Source: Acephala macrosclerotiorum (lineage: Eukaryota; Ascomycota; Leotiomycetes; Helotiales; Mollisiaceae). Taken from it: a stretch of 64,000 bases of DNA. Numbering within the stretch: position 1 is the first letter of the stretch; each line of letters opens with the position of its first letter. A program made the position numbers and the translations under genes. The stretch spans positions 16,142 through 80,141 of the forward strand of contig MU119456.1 in NCBI GenBank assembly GCA_014904845.1, in the 5' to 3' direction. Below the pieces are notes generated by a model. It had not been told where the DNA came from. It ran no database searches and saw nothing but the letters and a program-made list of their open reading frames with translations. Shown here in pieces: positions 1 to 11,448 of the stretch.

Positions 1-2
1 TC

Positions 3-944
3 GAAAAAGTGCGCGCCGCGACTGCAGAATCAGCCCGCGAGCCATGGCACGCCCCTCTCACCGGCCCTCGAATGTTCTACCGCGTCGCGTTGGCTATGGC
101 TCTACAGATGCTGCAGCAGTTAACGGGTGCAAATTATTATTTCTACTACGGCACCACGATCTTCAAAGGCGTTGGACTGGATAATTCGTACGTTACGGCT
201 ATGATCCTAGGCGGTGTCAATGTTGGCGCTACATTCTTCGGTGTCTGGATGGCGAATCATTTCCGGAGGAGAGAATCGCTTTACATCGCTGCTTTGTGGC
301 AAACAATGTGTTTCCTCATCTTCGCTTCAGTCGGTCAGTTTATGTTTAAAGACGCGCCTGAAGGTTCGGCTACTGCTAAGACGTCCGGAACTGTCATGAT
401 CGTCTTCGCATGTCTATTCATCGTTGGTTTTGCTACGACCTGGGGACCGCTTGTTTGGGCTTGTATTGGTGAGATGTTCCCCTATAGATACAGAGCTGTC
501 GGCATGGGACTCGCTACGTCCGCAAACTGGTTCTGGAATTTCATGCTTGCGTTCTTTACCCCGTTCATCACCAACGACATCGACTACGCTTACGGCTACG
601 TTTTCGCTGGCTGCAATTTAGCAGCTTTCTTCGTCGTATTCTTCTTCCTGGTCGAATCATCAGGAAAGACGCTCGAAGAGGTGGATGCGATGTACCTTCT
701 CCACGTCAATCCTATTGGATCTGCGGGATTCAGGTTCGATGAGGAGACGAGAAATAATATTGGTGGTGGTGGATTGGGGACGGATAATATGAGACTTGAT
801 GGGAGAGGAAGGAAGTTGAATGAGGCGGGGAGAGAGGGTGTATTCCAGGATGAGGGGAAGCCAGTTGAGGCGGGGGATTTGAGGCATGTTACTGATCATA
901 CCAATGGCACTCTACCTGTGGCTTCTACTGGAGCTCAGAGGTAG
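3..944 (+). CDS. MFS sugar (hexose) transporter, C-terminal part, 5' truncated by window edge
   Basis: The frame is open from the first bases of the window, so the true start lies upstream; no ATG near the edge is needed. About the last 314 residues are visible. They contain the cytoplasmic loop and the second bundle of six membrane segments of a fungal sugar porter. Family signatures are QQLTGANYYFYYG in the seventh helix region, the PYRYRAVGMGLATSANW stretch and the VESSGKTLEEVDAMY end of the transporter core. A hydrophilic tail of about 80 residues rich in Gly, Arg and Glu follows. By family it would import glucose or related hexoses at the plasma membrane; the exact substrate cannot be told. 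Codon use and frame look intact up to the TAG stop. The truncation is due only to the window boundary. Confidence 0.9.
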   Translation, partial: EKVRAATAESAREPWHAPLTGPRMFYRVALAMALQMLQQLTGANYYFYYGTTIFKGVGLDNSYVTAMILGGVNVGATFFGVWMANHFRRRESLYIAALWQTMCFLIFASVGQFMFKDAPEGSATAKTSGTVMIVFACLFIVGFATTWGPLVWACIGEMFPYRYRAVGMGLATSANWFWNFMLAFFTPFITNDIDYAYGYVFAGCNLAAFFVVFFFLVESSGKTLEEVDAMYLLHVNPIGSAGFRFDEETRNNIGGGGLGTDNMRLDGRGRKLNEAGREGVFQDEGKPVEAGDLRHVTDHTNGTLPVASTGAQR

Positions 945-2561
945 TTGGCCGAGGTTATGATCCATGATTGTTTTAGTAGGAAGACTTGCTCATTTGTTTA
1001 GCATGGTTGGAGTTGAGGGGGTGGTTATGATAATGACTGTATATATAGTAGAGATAAGGGATAGAGTGTACAAATCAGCATTCCAAAACTCGATCTCTTT
1101 GTTCAACTTTGATTATCTTGACATTAACCTTTTCAATGTAACAATTCATGTCAGAATTGTAGGTTTATTACAAACCAAAGTCAGCAAAATTTTGTTGCAT
1201 ATCTCACAACCTGACCAGTCTTCGGACATTGAGACTTGTCTTTTCAGACAAAATTTCACGTAGAATTGAAAACTTCCGCCCTAGCATATCTACCGACTGA
1301 AAGTCTGGGCTGAAGTTGGGACACTAATGAGGGTATCTTCTGGCGACTCACTTCTGAGAGTGAAAGTGAAAAGAGGTCAGGTTTGTGAAATCTGTCACTC
1401 AACCAACCTTGAGTTCAGTTCATCTTAGCCTCCCGAATTGGTATCACTAAAGGGTGTCAGAATTCTGTCCGCACTCTCCAAAAATAACCGAAAACACACT
1501 AAAACTAGACTACTTTGGTTTTTAATAAGATGGCTTACTTTTAATAAAACTATTTCGCGCTTTAAATTTAAAGTAAAAATAAAGTATTAATATACATTTA
1601 ATTAATTAAAATTATAATAATAATATTTATTATAATTATATTTAAATATTTTTTTTTAATATAAATTTATTAATAAAAACGTAATTTATTAATAATTCGT
1701 AAATTAAATTTTTTTAAAAAAAAACTTTTAATATAAAACTTAATACGATTATTATTAAAAATTTATTAAAAATTTAATACTAATTTTTTAAATTATGTTT
1801 TAATATAAATTTATTAAATTGTAAAAACTTAAAATAATTAAATTTTAGTATATTTTTACTTGTTTTTTAGAAGTGCGAATAAAATTCTTATACCCCCTAG
1901 TAATATCCTCTACGGGAAAGAAAAAAGTGGCCGATTTTGGCACCATTCTAAAGTTCACACTTTAACCGCGATTACTCAACCTTTTTCTATTGAAAAAACT
2001 TCGAAGGTTTTCTAATTAATTAACCATCAATTAGTCCACTTTTTATGGGTTCCTGCCTGTTCAAAGAATAAATAATCGCGTTTGAGAAATGTGAGTTTGG
2101 TGTTGGCGCACGAGCCAAAATCCGCCACTTTTTTCTTCCCCGTAGAGGTATCTTATACCCCTCCATCCGGATAAAAAGTTCATCCGGACCAAAATTGTTG
2201 CCTTTCTGCCTCAGGAGTTCCTCTCGCCTGCCGACCTCAACCAAATCTCCAACATCGTTCGATCATCCACAGAGATGGGCCCATTCCTACATGATCGACT
2301 TCGGCTTGGGCCGGGTGCTCTACCGATGCTCTGATGGATTTTCCTCGAGAAGAGCCAGATCGTAAGTTGACAGTAAGATATATACTCTCCTTCCTCCATC
2401 CTCCTTCTTTCTCCCCTTTTCCCTCTATACCATTCACAATACTCAACCTATCCTCCACCTCGCATCATGATCTCCTCATCCCTCTCCTTCCACTTTTCAT
2501 CCCATCTCCGCTCTGCAAACCATCCCATCCAGAAACCATCCACCAGCAGAGCAACATCAAC
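945..2561. other. Intergenic region with AT-rich island
   Basis: No convincing gene is seen here. The first part is the presumed 3' flank of the transporter. The middle is a strongly AT-rich island, listed separately. The last 500 bases are ordinary-composition DNA leading to the monooxygenase relic, with pyrimidine-rich stretches typical of fungal promoters. Short open frames occur but none shows family features. Confidence 0.6.
1500..1885. repeat. AT-rich, RIP-like island
   Basis: About 390 bases consist almost entirely of A and T, with long runs of TTTAAA, TATTTA and TAATTA, bounded by normal-composition DNA on both sides. No reading frame survives. In ascomycetes such islands usually are old transposons mutated by repeat-induced point mutation (C to T, giving TpA-rich DNA). 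The original element cannot be recognised. Confidence 0.6.
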
Positions 2562-3345
2562 ATGGGAGGACAGAAATCCCAATCCCGATTCCATAGCGCC
2601 ATCACCGGTAGTCTCACAGCAACAATCAGAATCTCACAAGCAGATCACCTCGCAAGAGTCTTCGAACAAGATTCTGAAGTCGGCGAGGTACGTCCTCTCT
2701 CCTCTTTCCCTTACGCATCTTTTCCAATCCGCAAACCTTCTCTGCGTACAGTTCGCTAACATGTTCATCAGGTAGGAGCCGACATCCGAATCCCTCAAAA
2801 TCCTCGAAGCCTGGGGAGCATTCGACGAAATTAAAGCCCAAGCCGTCATCTCGAACAACTACATCGTCCGCTCCTACGAGATGGTCACGTCCCATCAACT
2901 TAAAATACATTCCCCACACGATGGATAGATATTAAACTCCATATCCACATATCTATCGCGCACAGTACCATCGAGTTCTTGTTTTCGAGGCAAGGAGATT
3001 GGGTTGAGATGCGACTTGATGCATAAGTTGCGAGGATTTATTTTGAGAATTCGGTAGTTTTGTGTGGTGTTTAAGGATGTGAGTGCATTTGAAGCAGGTA
3101 CAGGACGATACGAAAGGCACGAGCAACAACTATAGACACACCTTCCATATGCACGCTTTACCGATTCAAAACGAGAGAAACTGACAGTTGATGGAATACG
3201 ACCGAAACCCATTCGAGGGCTACCCAAACAGATGGAAAGGTCATGCCTTCCAACAATGGCTCTGGAGAGACGATATTCAGACTTGGGTGTAAGGGGCGTG
3301 GAAGAAGCACAGTCAGGGTGTTTACTGGGACGGGTGGTGCTACTG
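2562..3345 (+). pseudogene. Decayed FAD-dependent monooxygenase (salicylate hydroxylase-like)
   Basis: Short blocks in changing frames match the family in the right order. An N-terminal block begins at ATG 2562 and reaches a splice-donor-like GTACGT after a 'FEQDSEVGE'-type sequence. After 2775 follows a block like 'SLKILEAWGAFDEIKAQA', then 'NNYIVRSYE'. Near 2945-3000 a block like 'YRAQYHRVL' appears, broken by TGA codons. At 3190-3290 there is a C-terminal block with 'NPFEGYPNRWKGHAFQQWL', closed by an in-frame TAA at 3290. Intact members of this FAD-binding group have about 400-450 residues. Here the middle, with the second FAD motif, is largely missing between about 3085 and 3185. Stops, frameshifts and an internal deletion make this a pseudogene. 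It lies next to a TauD-type dioxygenase on the other strand, so both may once have belonged to one catabolic locus. Confidence 0.65.
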
Positions 3346-3659
3346 TGTGTAGGAGCCGACGCTGGAGTGAACCTGAATATTGTCGGATTTGATTCTTGAT
3401 GCTTTGAAGAAGCGAGTGCGGTGTTCGGAGTTCGAGCGATTGGTACTCTAAGAATGTCGGTTTCCGTATCTAATACTGTGTTCTATTTACGAATCAAAAT
3501 CATCAACGTCGTGGCAGTCATCTACGTTGCTTTTCATCTCATGTCGTCCCCTCCCATTTCGTTCCTTTTTCATCTACAAATGCTCGTCAAATCATATCAT
3601 ATCACATTCCATCATCCCTTCATTTCCCTTCATTTCCCTTCATAACCCATCACCACCAC
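3346..3659. other. Intergenic spacer between two convergent broken genes
   Basis: About 310 bases with no gene. It holds a short run of repeated CATTTCCCTT units near 3620-3643 and probably the 3' untranslated regions of the flanking genes. Confidence 0.5.
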
Positions 3660-5233
3660 TCATTCCTTCTTCTCATACGGCGTCTCGTAAGGCTTTTCAG
3701 CTTGCAATGCTATGCGTGCTAGATGTCGACGCTCTCCTGTATTCCAATTCATAGTTGCCGTATGAGCCACCAATCTATTATCCCAAAAGATCACCATGCC
3801 AGGTTTCCATTGAATCCGTGCTTGGAAATCGGCGCCGAAGGCGATGTGGTCGTAGAGGAAGTTGAGGAGGTTGTCGGATTCTTCTTTTTTGTAGCCTACT
3901 ATGCTACGAGTGACTTTTACCTTCTGTCAGTCGTTTTGACTAAGTTGAGAGGAGAGAGGAAGATGGCGAGAGATAGAGTGAAGTAGGATAGGAAGGAGAA
4001 AAGACGAGGATAAGTCCAGGGGTGGAGGCGTACAAGATTTGTTGACGAACAGAGCTTTTTCACCAGTTGCCGGGTGTGTTCGTACTATTGGATGCTCTGA
4101 TCTCTCGTCAATCTGGTTTCTTGACAGAGGCAGGAGGGGGGAAAAGGAAGGCGAACCTGTGGTGACTGGATCACGCTTGACGACTCCGCCTCTGCCTAAA
4201 CTCATTTGTCCTTGTTCTTTCCCACTGCTTCGGTATTAGCACAGCACAAGATGACTTTCTATAGAGGCCTCGAAAGCTGAGAACCGTCTTAAATTGAAGT
4301 CATAGAGTAAGTATGAAGACACACACCTATGAACAGCCCTCAACCCATGCAACCTCTCTTTAAACCCCTCACTCAAATTCTCATACGCTGTCCCCTGATC
4401 AACAAATAACGTATCCCCACCACTCCTCGGCACCTCCAACGCATACAATATCGTCGTTCCAGGCGGTTGCTCTTCAAATGAACTATCGCAGTGCCAGCCA
4501 ACGGAAGAGTTGCGGGTTGACATAAAGCGGGAGGTTGAGAGGTCGCCGGCGCCGCGGTGCACGAGGCTTCTTCGTTTTAGTATATTGCTTCTTACGAGGA
4601 AGTGCGATAGATGGTAGGCGTGAAATACTGTTCGGAGTCATAATACAGTGAAATGAAAGAAGGGAGCCAAAGAGAGGGTTGGGTTACTGTATCTCTGGTG
4701 CGTCTCTTGGAGAGCCAGATGTCAGATGCACGTATGGCCTCCCAAAATACGAAGCCCATTCAATCGCATCCCGGATTGGCAAATCTTTGAAATCTTGGTT
4801 AGTGAAAACTAGTAGTTTCCTCTTCGCCAACAGCAACGCAAGCTGATCCTTCGCGGGCCATCTTTCAATGAGGAGAGTTGAAGACCTGAGATCTCAGATC
4901 CAATACTGGGTGTCATCTCAGATATCTCAATACCGGACGAGAGTAAATCGGGGAAGTCAGGATCAGCACCTTTTCCATGTTCGATATGCTCGAATGGTTC
5001 GAGTGGAGGATCGTGTTGGTCTGGATCCCAGGTTGGAAGGTAGTTTGGATACTGGTTATATCAGCCAATGTTGAGGTGGAATACATAGGATGGGGCACTT
5101 TGGCAGCTGGATACTTGTCGTTTCCGTTCAGCTCCAGCTCTTTGTTGAAGGACTTTGGGCCAGGGATAGGTCGCGCTTGAGCTATGGTTGGTTTGGTCGG
5201 GTCTGTTGCGGAAGGCGCTGCGGAAGGTGCCAT
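3660..5233 (-). pseudogene. TauD/TfdA-family 2-oxoglutarate-dependent dioxygenase with one frameshift
   Basis: Rebuilt exons on the minus strand: 5233-5099, 5051-4688, 4566-4327, 4227-4157, 4096-4034, 3913-3660. Introns have GT/AG ends and branch-like CTGAT or CTAAT. The product would be about 375 residues, normal for fungal sulfonate/taurine dioxygenases, which are Fe(II) enzymes. Visible family blocks are YLPTWDP, FPDLLSSGIEIS, the iron-binding start GWHCDSSFEEQPPG, VKRDPVTT, HPIVRTHPATGEKALFVN and the C-terminal WKPGMVIFWDNRLVAH with the second iron His and substrate-binding region. Exon 2 changes frame near 4858-4862, between 'LSSLKD' and 'AKDQLALLLAK'. The exon sum is one base short of a multiple of three, which fits a single one-base deletion. 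Otherwise the gene looks intact, so it is either newly broken or a sequence error. Start ATG 5233 gives the first long exon. Confidence 0.8.
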
Positions 5234-6297
5234 CTCGCTTCGAGAGTCTTGGAAATGAAACAAAAGGGGTTGCAGAAGCACGTGGGGGCTTCAAAATAGT
5301 GGAGGGATCTTCCCCACGAGGGGTTCACTCGATAAGGAGGGGCTGAAAATGCGGGGTCATTGTCGGGTCCAAGTTTGCCGAATACGAAATCCGAGAGATT
5401 AGATTTTAGGAACAAACCGTCGAGCTCGTCCTTCCTTTCTCATCACATCTTGATTCCTTCCAAAATCCATGCCGTCGCAACGATATCCGATGGCTCCTCA
5501 TTGATCAACAATAACCTGTTTCTAGCTCTTTCCAGGTCCATTTACCTGAGATTTCAGTCCCTACGCCACAAAGCTCGGGGAAACAAAATGGATTGACGGT
5601 CATCCTCTTCGGCGAGTTCGGGAACAATTCAAGACTGCATGATTCTTGAACCATGTCCTATGTCTCGTACAGCGTCCCGAATAATGTACAAGTGGCATGA
5701 TGTTCGTCTCGTTTCGCCGTTACTGCTTATCATCCACATTCTCTCGGCGCCAAGACATAACCTCGAATCATCCTTCGTCTCAGGAACCAATTTGACAGCT
5801 CTTGCGAATTCTTGTTTCTACTTGGCACGCCTATACTTTACCAGGAACGCGTACACGTGGTCCCTTTATCACGAGATTTTGAGGCTGTGAAACTTTGTTT
5901 CCTCAGGGGTTGCAAGCGAAATGTTCGGATGAGAGGTGTTTGCCAAGTCCGAATTTGCGAGAATAAGGATTTATGAATTCGGACAACAGCTATTGTGATT
6001 TGCACAAAGCAAAGAAGGCGTTTTCAAAGCTGTAAGAACGAGATACGTGGATATACTGGAAACTTTCGAGGTCAGCGCCAAGGCGAGGGCGATGAAGTCG
6101 ACGAGGGCACTCTGTCAGGCAAGCAGACTCACAGAGAGGAGAGACCATTCTCAGCGGAATTGGAGGCACGAGATGCTTTCGATACCGTTCCGGGACCATT
6201 CGAGATGTTCTATAAGTATACCCTTCCTTTTTGCCATGATAACTCATCATCTAACACATTCTCTTCATAACTTTCGCTCATTCCCAATCACTTTCTA
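5234..6297. other. Intergenic region, possible unrecognised relic on minus strand
   Basis: No intact gene. Between about 5900 and 5360 the minus strand shows long peptide stretches interrupted by single stops, for example 'RNRLLLINEEPSDIVATAW' and 'NLSDFVFGKLGPDNDP', that look more like decayed coding DNA than noise. I could not assign a family. The right-hand end should hold the start region of the carbonic anhydrase relic. Confidence 0.35.
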
Positions 6298-7195
6298 TTG
6301 TCAATTCCTCTCTTAGCATTTGCCCCCACGCTCCTGGCCTGCCCAGACCATTCTCGGTCCTCCTGCAGACTCGTTTCTCGAGCGAATGATACTAAAGACT
6401 GGAACTACACCGATCCATCATCATGGGGATCTATCAAGGCCGGCATGTACTTTGCCTCTCTCATCTACCATCTTACTCTCCCTCTTCTCCAGCTAACAAC
6501 CTCAGAATACGCCATATGTTCCTCCGGCACTACTCAAAGTCCCATTGACCTTCCTGCCTCCACTTTCTCCACAACCCACGCTGCCACCTTCAACTGCCCC
6601 AACGGTGTAGCTGGTGAATTGAAGAACTAGAGTTACGGACCGAGTCGCTCTCAACCGAACCAACGGCAAAGATTACAGCGAGAATCCATCTTTCACCGCC
6701 GACGGCACTGCCTACTACCTGATCTCTTGGGTATGTCCTCCTTCCTCTCCTGTCTGGACAACACTAACCAACAGCACACACACCCCCTCCGAGCACAAAA
6801 TCTCCGGAACTTCCTACCCCGCCGAACTGCACCTCGTTCACGGCACCTCCTCAGGCACCGCCGCAGGCGTAATCGGCATCCCCCTCACCATTTCCTCAAC
6901 CTCCTCTGCCTTCTTCGAGCAATTTCTCTCCTCGATCCCCAGCACGACTTCAGACTCTCATGCGGAATTAGATGAGGTGGATATGAGCTTGGTGTTGAGT
7001 GGGGTTGGGGATTTGGAGAGTTATTGGACATACAAGGGGAGTTTGACGACGCCGGCTTGTACGGAGGGCTTGAGATAGTAAGTTAGTGGCGTTCCGATGG
7101 GTATGTCGGAGGAGCAGATGGGGAAGCTTGAAGGTGTGAGTGGGTTTAGCTCGAAGGGTGTTCAGAAGATTAATGCGCATGCTTTGAGTGTTTAG
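6298..7195 (+). pseudogene. Alpha-type carbonic anhydrase, disrupted by stop codons
   Basis: The blocks follow an alpha-carbonic anhydrase (CO2 hydration to bicarbonate, normally secreted in fungi). There is a hydrophobic signal-like N-terminus, 'DWNYTDPSSWG', then 'GTTQSPIDLP'. Next comes a segment ending 'AYYLISW', an intron opening with GTATGT at 6731, and the zinc-site block 'HTHTPSEH' followed by 'ELHLVHG'. The end is 'YWTYKGSLTTPACTEGLR' and 'VSGVPMGMSEEQ'. Breaks: an in-frame TAG after 'GELKN' where the family has Trp, a frameshift just after it, and a TAG-TAA pair after 'EGLR' at about 7076-7081 where Trp-Tyr is expected. The apparent first codon is TTG rather than ATG. The first intron appears to begin GC (GCATGT) instead of GT. 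TGG-to-TAG changes fit RIP-type C-to-T mutation on the other strand. Confidence 0.75.
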
Positions 7196-7669
7196 GATGA
7201 TAGTGAATGGAGTTGTTTGGATATTTGTGAGGCGTTGGGAGATTTGGTTCGAGTAGGTGTATATGGAGAGAGTATTTGGACACATTTTCTAGGGATCTGT
7301 CAGTTGATTGTTTATAAATTACCTGGGCAAAAATTGGTGCAACCATACCTCTTCATCTCTCTTTAATCTGTCCGGCACTATGCTTTGAGACTGAAACAAC
7401 TTTAACTACGTCCCTGGAACAGTATCTCCGGACCAATCATGACTCCCGTCTCGAAGAATCTGCAAGTCTCAATGCTTCTCAATGTCATTGCCCATGAAAC
7501 ATGTACATTCAACATCTCAAATTACAGAAGTCGGTCGTTAAAAGATGTGCTCATAGTAGCTATGCACCCTTGCTATATACAAACCCCACTCCAATGAAGT
7601 AGCGATGCACAGCACCACTCCTTCCGCTCCCCAAAATTTCCCACTCGCTACCCTCTCCTTCCTCTACAT
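7196..7669. other. Spacer between convergent genes
   Basis: About 470 bases without a gene. It lies between the 3' ends of the carbonic anhydrase relic and the secreted protein gene. No terminator or repeat is recognisable. Confidence 0.5.
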
Positions 7670-8556
7670 TTACAGCGCAAACGTACCCCTCGCTAACCTC
7701 GCGACCTCCTTTCTCGCCCTAACAGCAGACGAAGGACTCGGCGTAGCTTTTGTCCCAGCACCACCCGCACCTGTTGCAGCCGGAGCTGTGCAATTTGACA
7801 TCGCAGCCGCGAGGTTCTTCATATTCTGCACGATGCCTCCCTTGAAATCTCCTTTGAGTGCCTCGACGGTTGCGTTTGCTGTTGCTACGTTGACTTGTCC
7901 TGTGGATGGGACAGCCAATCTGTTTGATCATCAGCACTTATTCCTCTTCTCTCCCCCTTACCACTCCCCTCAATGGCTCGAAACAGAAGGAAGGAAAACT
8001 CACCCCATAGTCAAATTCAACTCCGTCATCTGCGCCATCGCCACCGTAGCCAACCCGGGCAACGCCGGATTCCCCTGCGGCGCAATCTTCTGATTATTCT
8101 CCCTAATCGCAATCCCCTTCGTCACAAATCCAAGCAAAGAACTCTGTGTAGCAGCGTATAAGGTAGTGTCGAGTGGGTTTTGTGCGAGGACGTTGCCGAG
8201 GGCGGTGACAGTGGTGACTTCGTTGTTTTGGTCATCGATGTTGGATTGTATTCCTTGGGCTAGGGCCATTACGGCGGAGCTGCAGACTTGACCTGCTCCT
8301 GTGCTGCCTGTACCTGGGTGGGTTGTTAGATGAGAAGGAGGAGAGAAGGAGGGAAGGTGAGAGAGAGGAGGGACGAACCGGCACCAGAGCTAGCGGCTGG
8401 TTTTGTGGATGTAGACGAGGCAGCAAGTTGAGCTGGTGATGCGGTATCGGGAGTAGTTGGTGTCGAGGCATCTTCGATGATGATGAGTGCAGGAGCGGAG
8501 AAGGAGAGAGAGGTGAGTGCTCCAAGGAGGATAAGGAGTGTGGATGTGTATTGCAT
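7670..8556 (-). CDS. Small secreted protein of unknown function
   Basis: Rebuilt exons on the minus strand: 8556-8379, 8313-8004 and 7918/7919-7670, giving about 245 residues ending in TAA. The introns start GTTCGT and GTGAGT and end CAG. The N-terminus MQYTSTLLILLGALTSLSFSA is a clear signal peptide. A Ser/Thr/Ala/Pro-rich linker follows (about residues 28-65), then an Ala-, Val-, Gln- and Asn-rich domain with only two cysteines (in 'GQVCSS' and 'MSNCTAP'), which could form one disulfide. A Gly/Ala/Thr-rich tail ends in 'RARKEVARLARGTFAL'. It resembles the many cell-surface or wall-associated proteins of ascomycetes, but I do not recognise a named domain. No HsbA or hydrophobin cysteine pattern is present. 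An overlapping plus-strand frame at 7605-8093 is the antisense shadow. Confidence 0.75.
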
Positions 8557-11448
8557 CTTGACGACTTCTTGGTGGAGGATAGTATATACAAGTTCTTCGA
8601 AGTCCGATATTAAATGAGAGTATAGAAACCAAGGAAGAGAAAGAGTGAATCTGGCTGGCTCAACCAAACCAATCTACGTAGAAACTAAACTCGTGACTGA
8701 TGTGATGGAATACCAACAAGCACAAGGAGGTACACCAGAGACGGGATAACGATATTAAGTACAAGCCTTTTCACCAAGAAAGCAAGCGAAGCAGCTTAAA
8801 GTTGTGAACGGTGCATGAAAAGGATAGAGTTTCCTTCAATGAGACGGCCCTAGTGAAGCTTCTGGTTCGAAGATAACTCTATTCCTGCTTGGCACTCAAC
8901 ATCCAATCTCCTGGTCCTACAGACCAATGAATTAGACTCGTCCGGATGACGGGAGTGGGAGTGAGTATACTTTCGGCAAAGGCCCACCTTTCGTGGTTGG
9001 GGAGTGATGAACTTTCGTGTGGTGTGGGTGGTGGACTGAGATACCCTTGCGAGGGTTTGAGGTGAATTAGGTTCGAGGAAAAGGAGGTGTGGTTGGTGGT
9101 TGAGAATTAAGAGGATGGATACAGAAGTTGAGGGAGGACTAATGCATGTCCCCAAATGCTTGATACAAACAAGAATCACGACCAAGAAGAATCTATCTCT
9201 TGCCTAGCTCAAGACTTTTATGCGTGAAACCTAAAGAAAGCGAACACTTCGTAGGCGCACCAATTCCACCAAAGAGAAGTTCTGATGATTTCGGACATTT
9301 CGACATCACGCTCGTCATTTCTGAGCACCGACTCCCGAGAATTCAGATTAAGCTTCGATGATCCGTTTCCAATGTCAACACCCATGCGATTCGTGAGGTT
9401 GGGGTTCTGTGCCTCCGCACGGATGGGAGAAAAGTTTATGTCGCAACCTCGAAACATCTTGTGCTACAAATTGGCGCTGATGGAACGATTGGGACGTGCG
9501 AATAAGGTTGTACCAATAACCTACTTGCTTGTTGGGGGCCAAGCCGGGCCAGCGAGTACCCATGCTTTTCTGCATAGAAGCGACATCTGAGCTGGTCCTT
9601 TGATCGTGGGCAGAGGTGGACAAAGAGTGCATGTTATAACTCGCAGGACTTCCAGCTCTCATGGCATGACTAGGACGTGAGTATATGGTTCGAGTGACAT
9701 CTCACTTGAGGGTTTCTCGAGTCAGGTGCTGTGAGTGTCGAACCGGCCGGGACATCTTGCCAGGTTGTTGCTGTAGATCCACGAATGTAAATTTGCACTT
9801 GCAGCTGTCAAATCAAACTTTCCTCCATACTGCGTGAACTTTGCCGCAAAATCGAAGTCTCTAGGTAACCTCTTCATGGCCCCTCCTAAGGTCTTCGCCG
9901 CCACCTCCCAGGCGATACGATATACACACTCTCACATCCTGCATGCATCCAGAGACCTACCCAGCGCTCAGAGCCATAGTTAAACACCAGATGAAGAAAT
10001 ACATAAAACAGCAACCCCCTCCCTCGCAACTCACTGACTCGAAACAAATGAGCGAAACGCTCTCCCATCTTCTCCATACCTGACGATCACTCGGCTTCGT
10101 GACCTGGGTCGGGTGGGGAAGAGATCGGTTGCGATGCACCCGCCGTCATACCCCCTGTCTTCCGTGCCCATCCATGACGAATTTGCTATGTCTGTCTAGG
10201 ACATCAGATGAACCGTTCGGCACACGGTGAACACGTCATTTCCATAAAGAGCAGCCTGCCCCGAAGAAACAAATGACCAAGAATCACTTTTCCATCCGCA
10301 GCCGGAAAATGTCCAAACTACGAGTAAAAGAACCACTCCTACATATACAATCGTAACCATTGTTCAAAAAGTCCAAAGGCCAAGAAGAACACCTGCTTCA
10401 AATCCAACTTTAGCAGTGAACAAAAAGTCCTCCCTCGCTTCGGCACCCACCGAGCCCATTCGTCACTTCTTTCCCTCCCATTACCCTAAACTTTAATTTT
10501 AACTTCCGAGCCCAACCGCGCATCAAACAACCACCATCTGATGAAGCAGCCATAAAACCACTTCCCCTCCCTCCCAAAGCTTCGCATCCCCTCCAACCCC
10601 ACTGAAACGAACCTGGATCTTCGTTTGAAGTTCATGTGCTTTCTCTCAACTACCGAACGAACGACTTGGCCTGACTCGATCAAGATTGGGGAAAGTCGTA
10701 ACGTAAAATCGTGGCATGATTTTGAGCAGCGCAAAAGCACACCATCCAACATGGCTGCATTCCGGTTAGCCTTACATCAGAGACGATGCGGGAATTGTCC
10801 ACGCCGGTGAGATGCTGCTGTCTTCTCCTCGCTTGATTCTGCTGCTTCGATGCTTTGTTGCCGGCATCGCTGTTGGAAGATCGAAGTATAACTCTCTACC
10901 TTAAGTCAAAAGTCCACATTCACATGCTCCCAACTCCCCTCCCGATCTCGATCCCATTCCACTCCTCACTCCTCGTTTGAAGTCCTTATCTTCCCATCAG
11001 CATCTCGCTATAATGCATGGCTAAATCCTCGGGCGCTTGGCGGGAAACCTTCATCACAAGAATGTAATATGCCGCTGTGGGCTTTCATATGAACAAGATT
11101 TGCATTTGCAGTCCAATCAGAGCAAATATATACATCGCTTTGCTCCTCTTAGAAACACTTCCATTCCTAACCAAAACAAAAATCCAATCCAAGGATCCTG
11201 TTCCGCCATGTTCCCAACTGGTTTCTGGACGTGATAGGCGTTTCCGATCCCATCCCATGTTTCAATCCAGCTTGCCAGGCCCGGCAATATACATAAAAAA
11301 AGAACCTCAGAACACTGGATATCTGACGCCTTGGAACGCCGACCCAATGCTCGCTAAACCGCTTTCTCAAAAATCAAATCACCTCCATTATCCTCTTTTC
11401 TTCATCCTCACATCCCTCAAGGTATGAGCTCACGGCGCTCCCTCCACC
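8557..11448. other. Intergenic region, no gene recognised
   Basis: Nearly 2.9 kb of mixed-composition DNA. Several short frames occur; the one at 9722-9904 on the minus strand reads smoothly but matches no family I know. Right of about 10,400 the sequence becomes pyrimidine-rich on the plus strand, as in fungal untranslated regions. I see no RNA gene or repeat. Confidence 0.5.

Noticed and set aside
7605..8093. 162-codon plus-strand frame
   Set aside because: Antisense to the spliced secreted protein gene, which has a signal peptide and proper introns.
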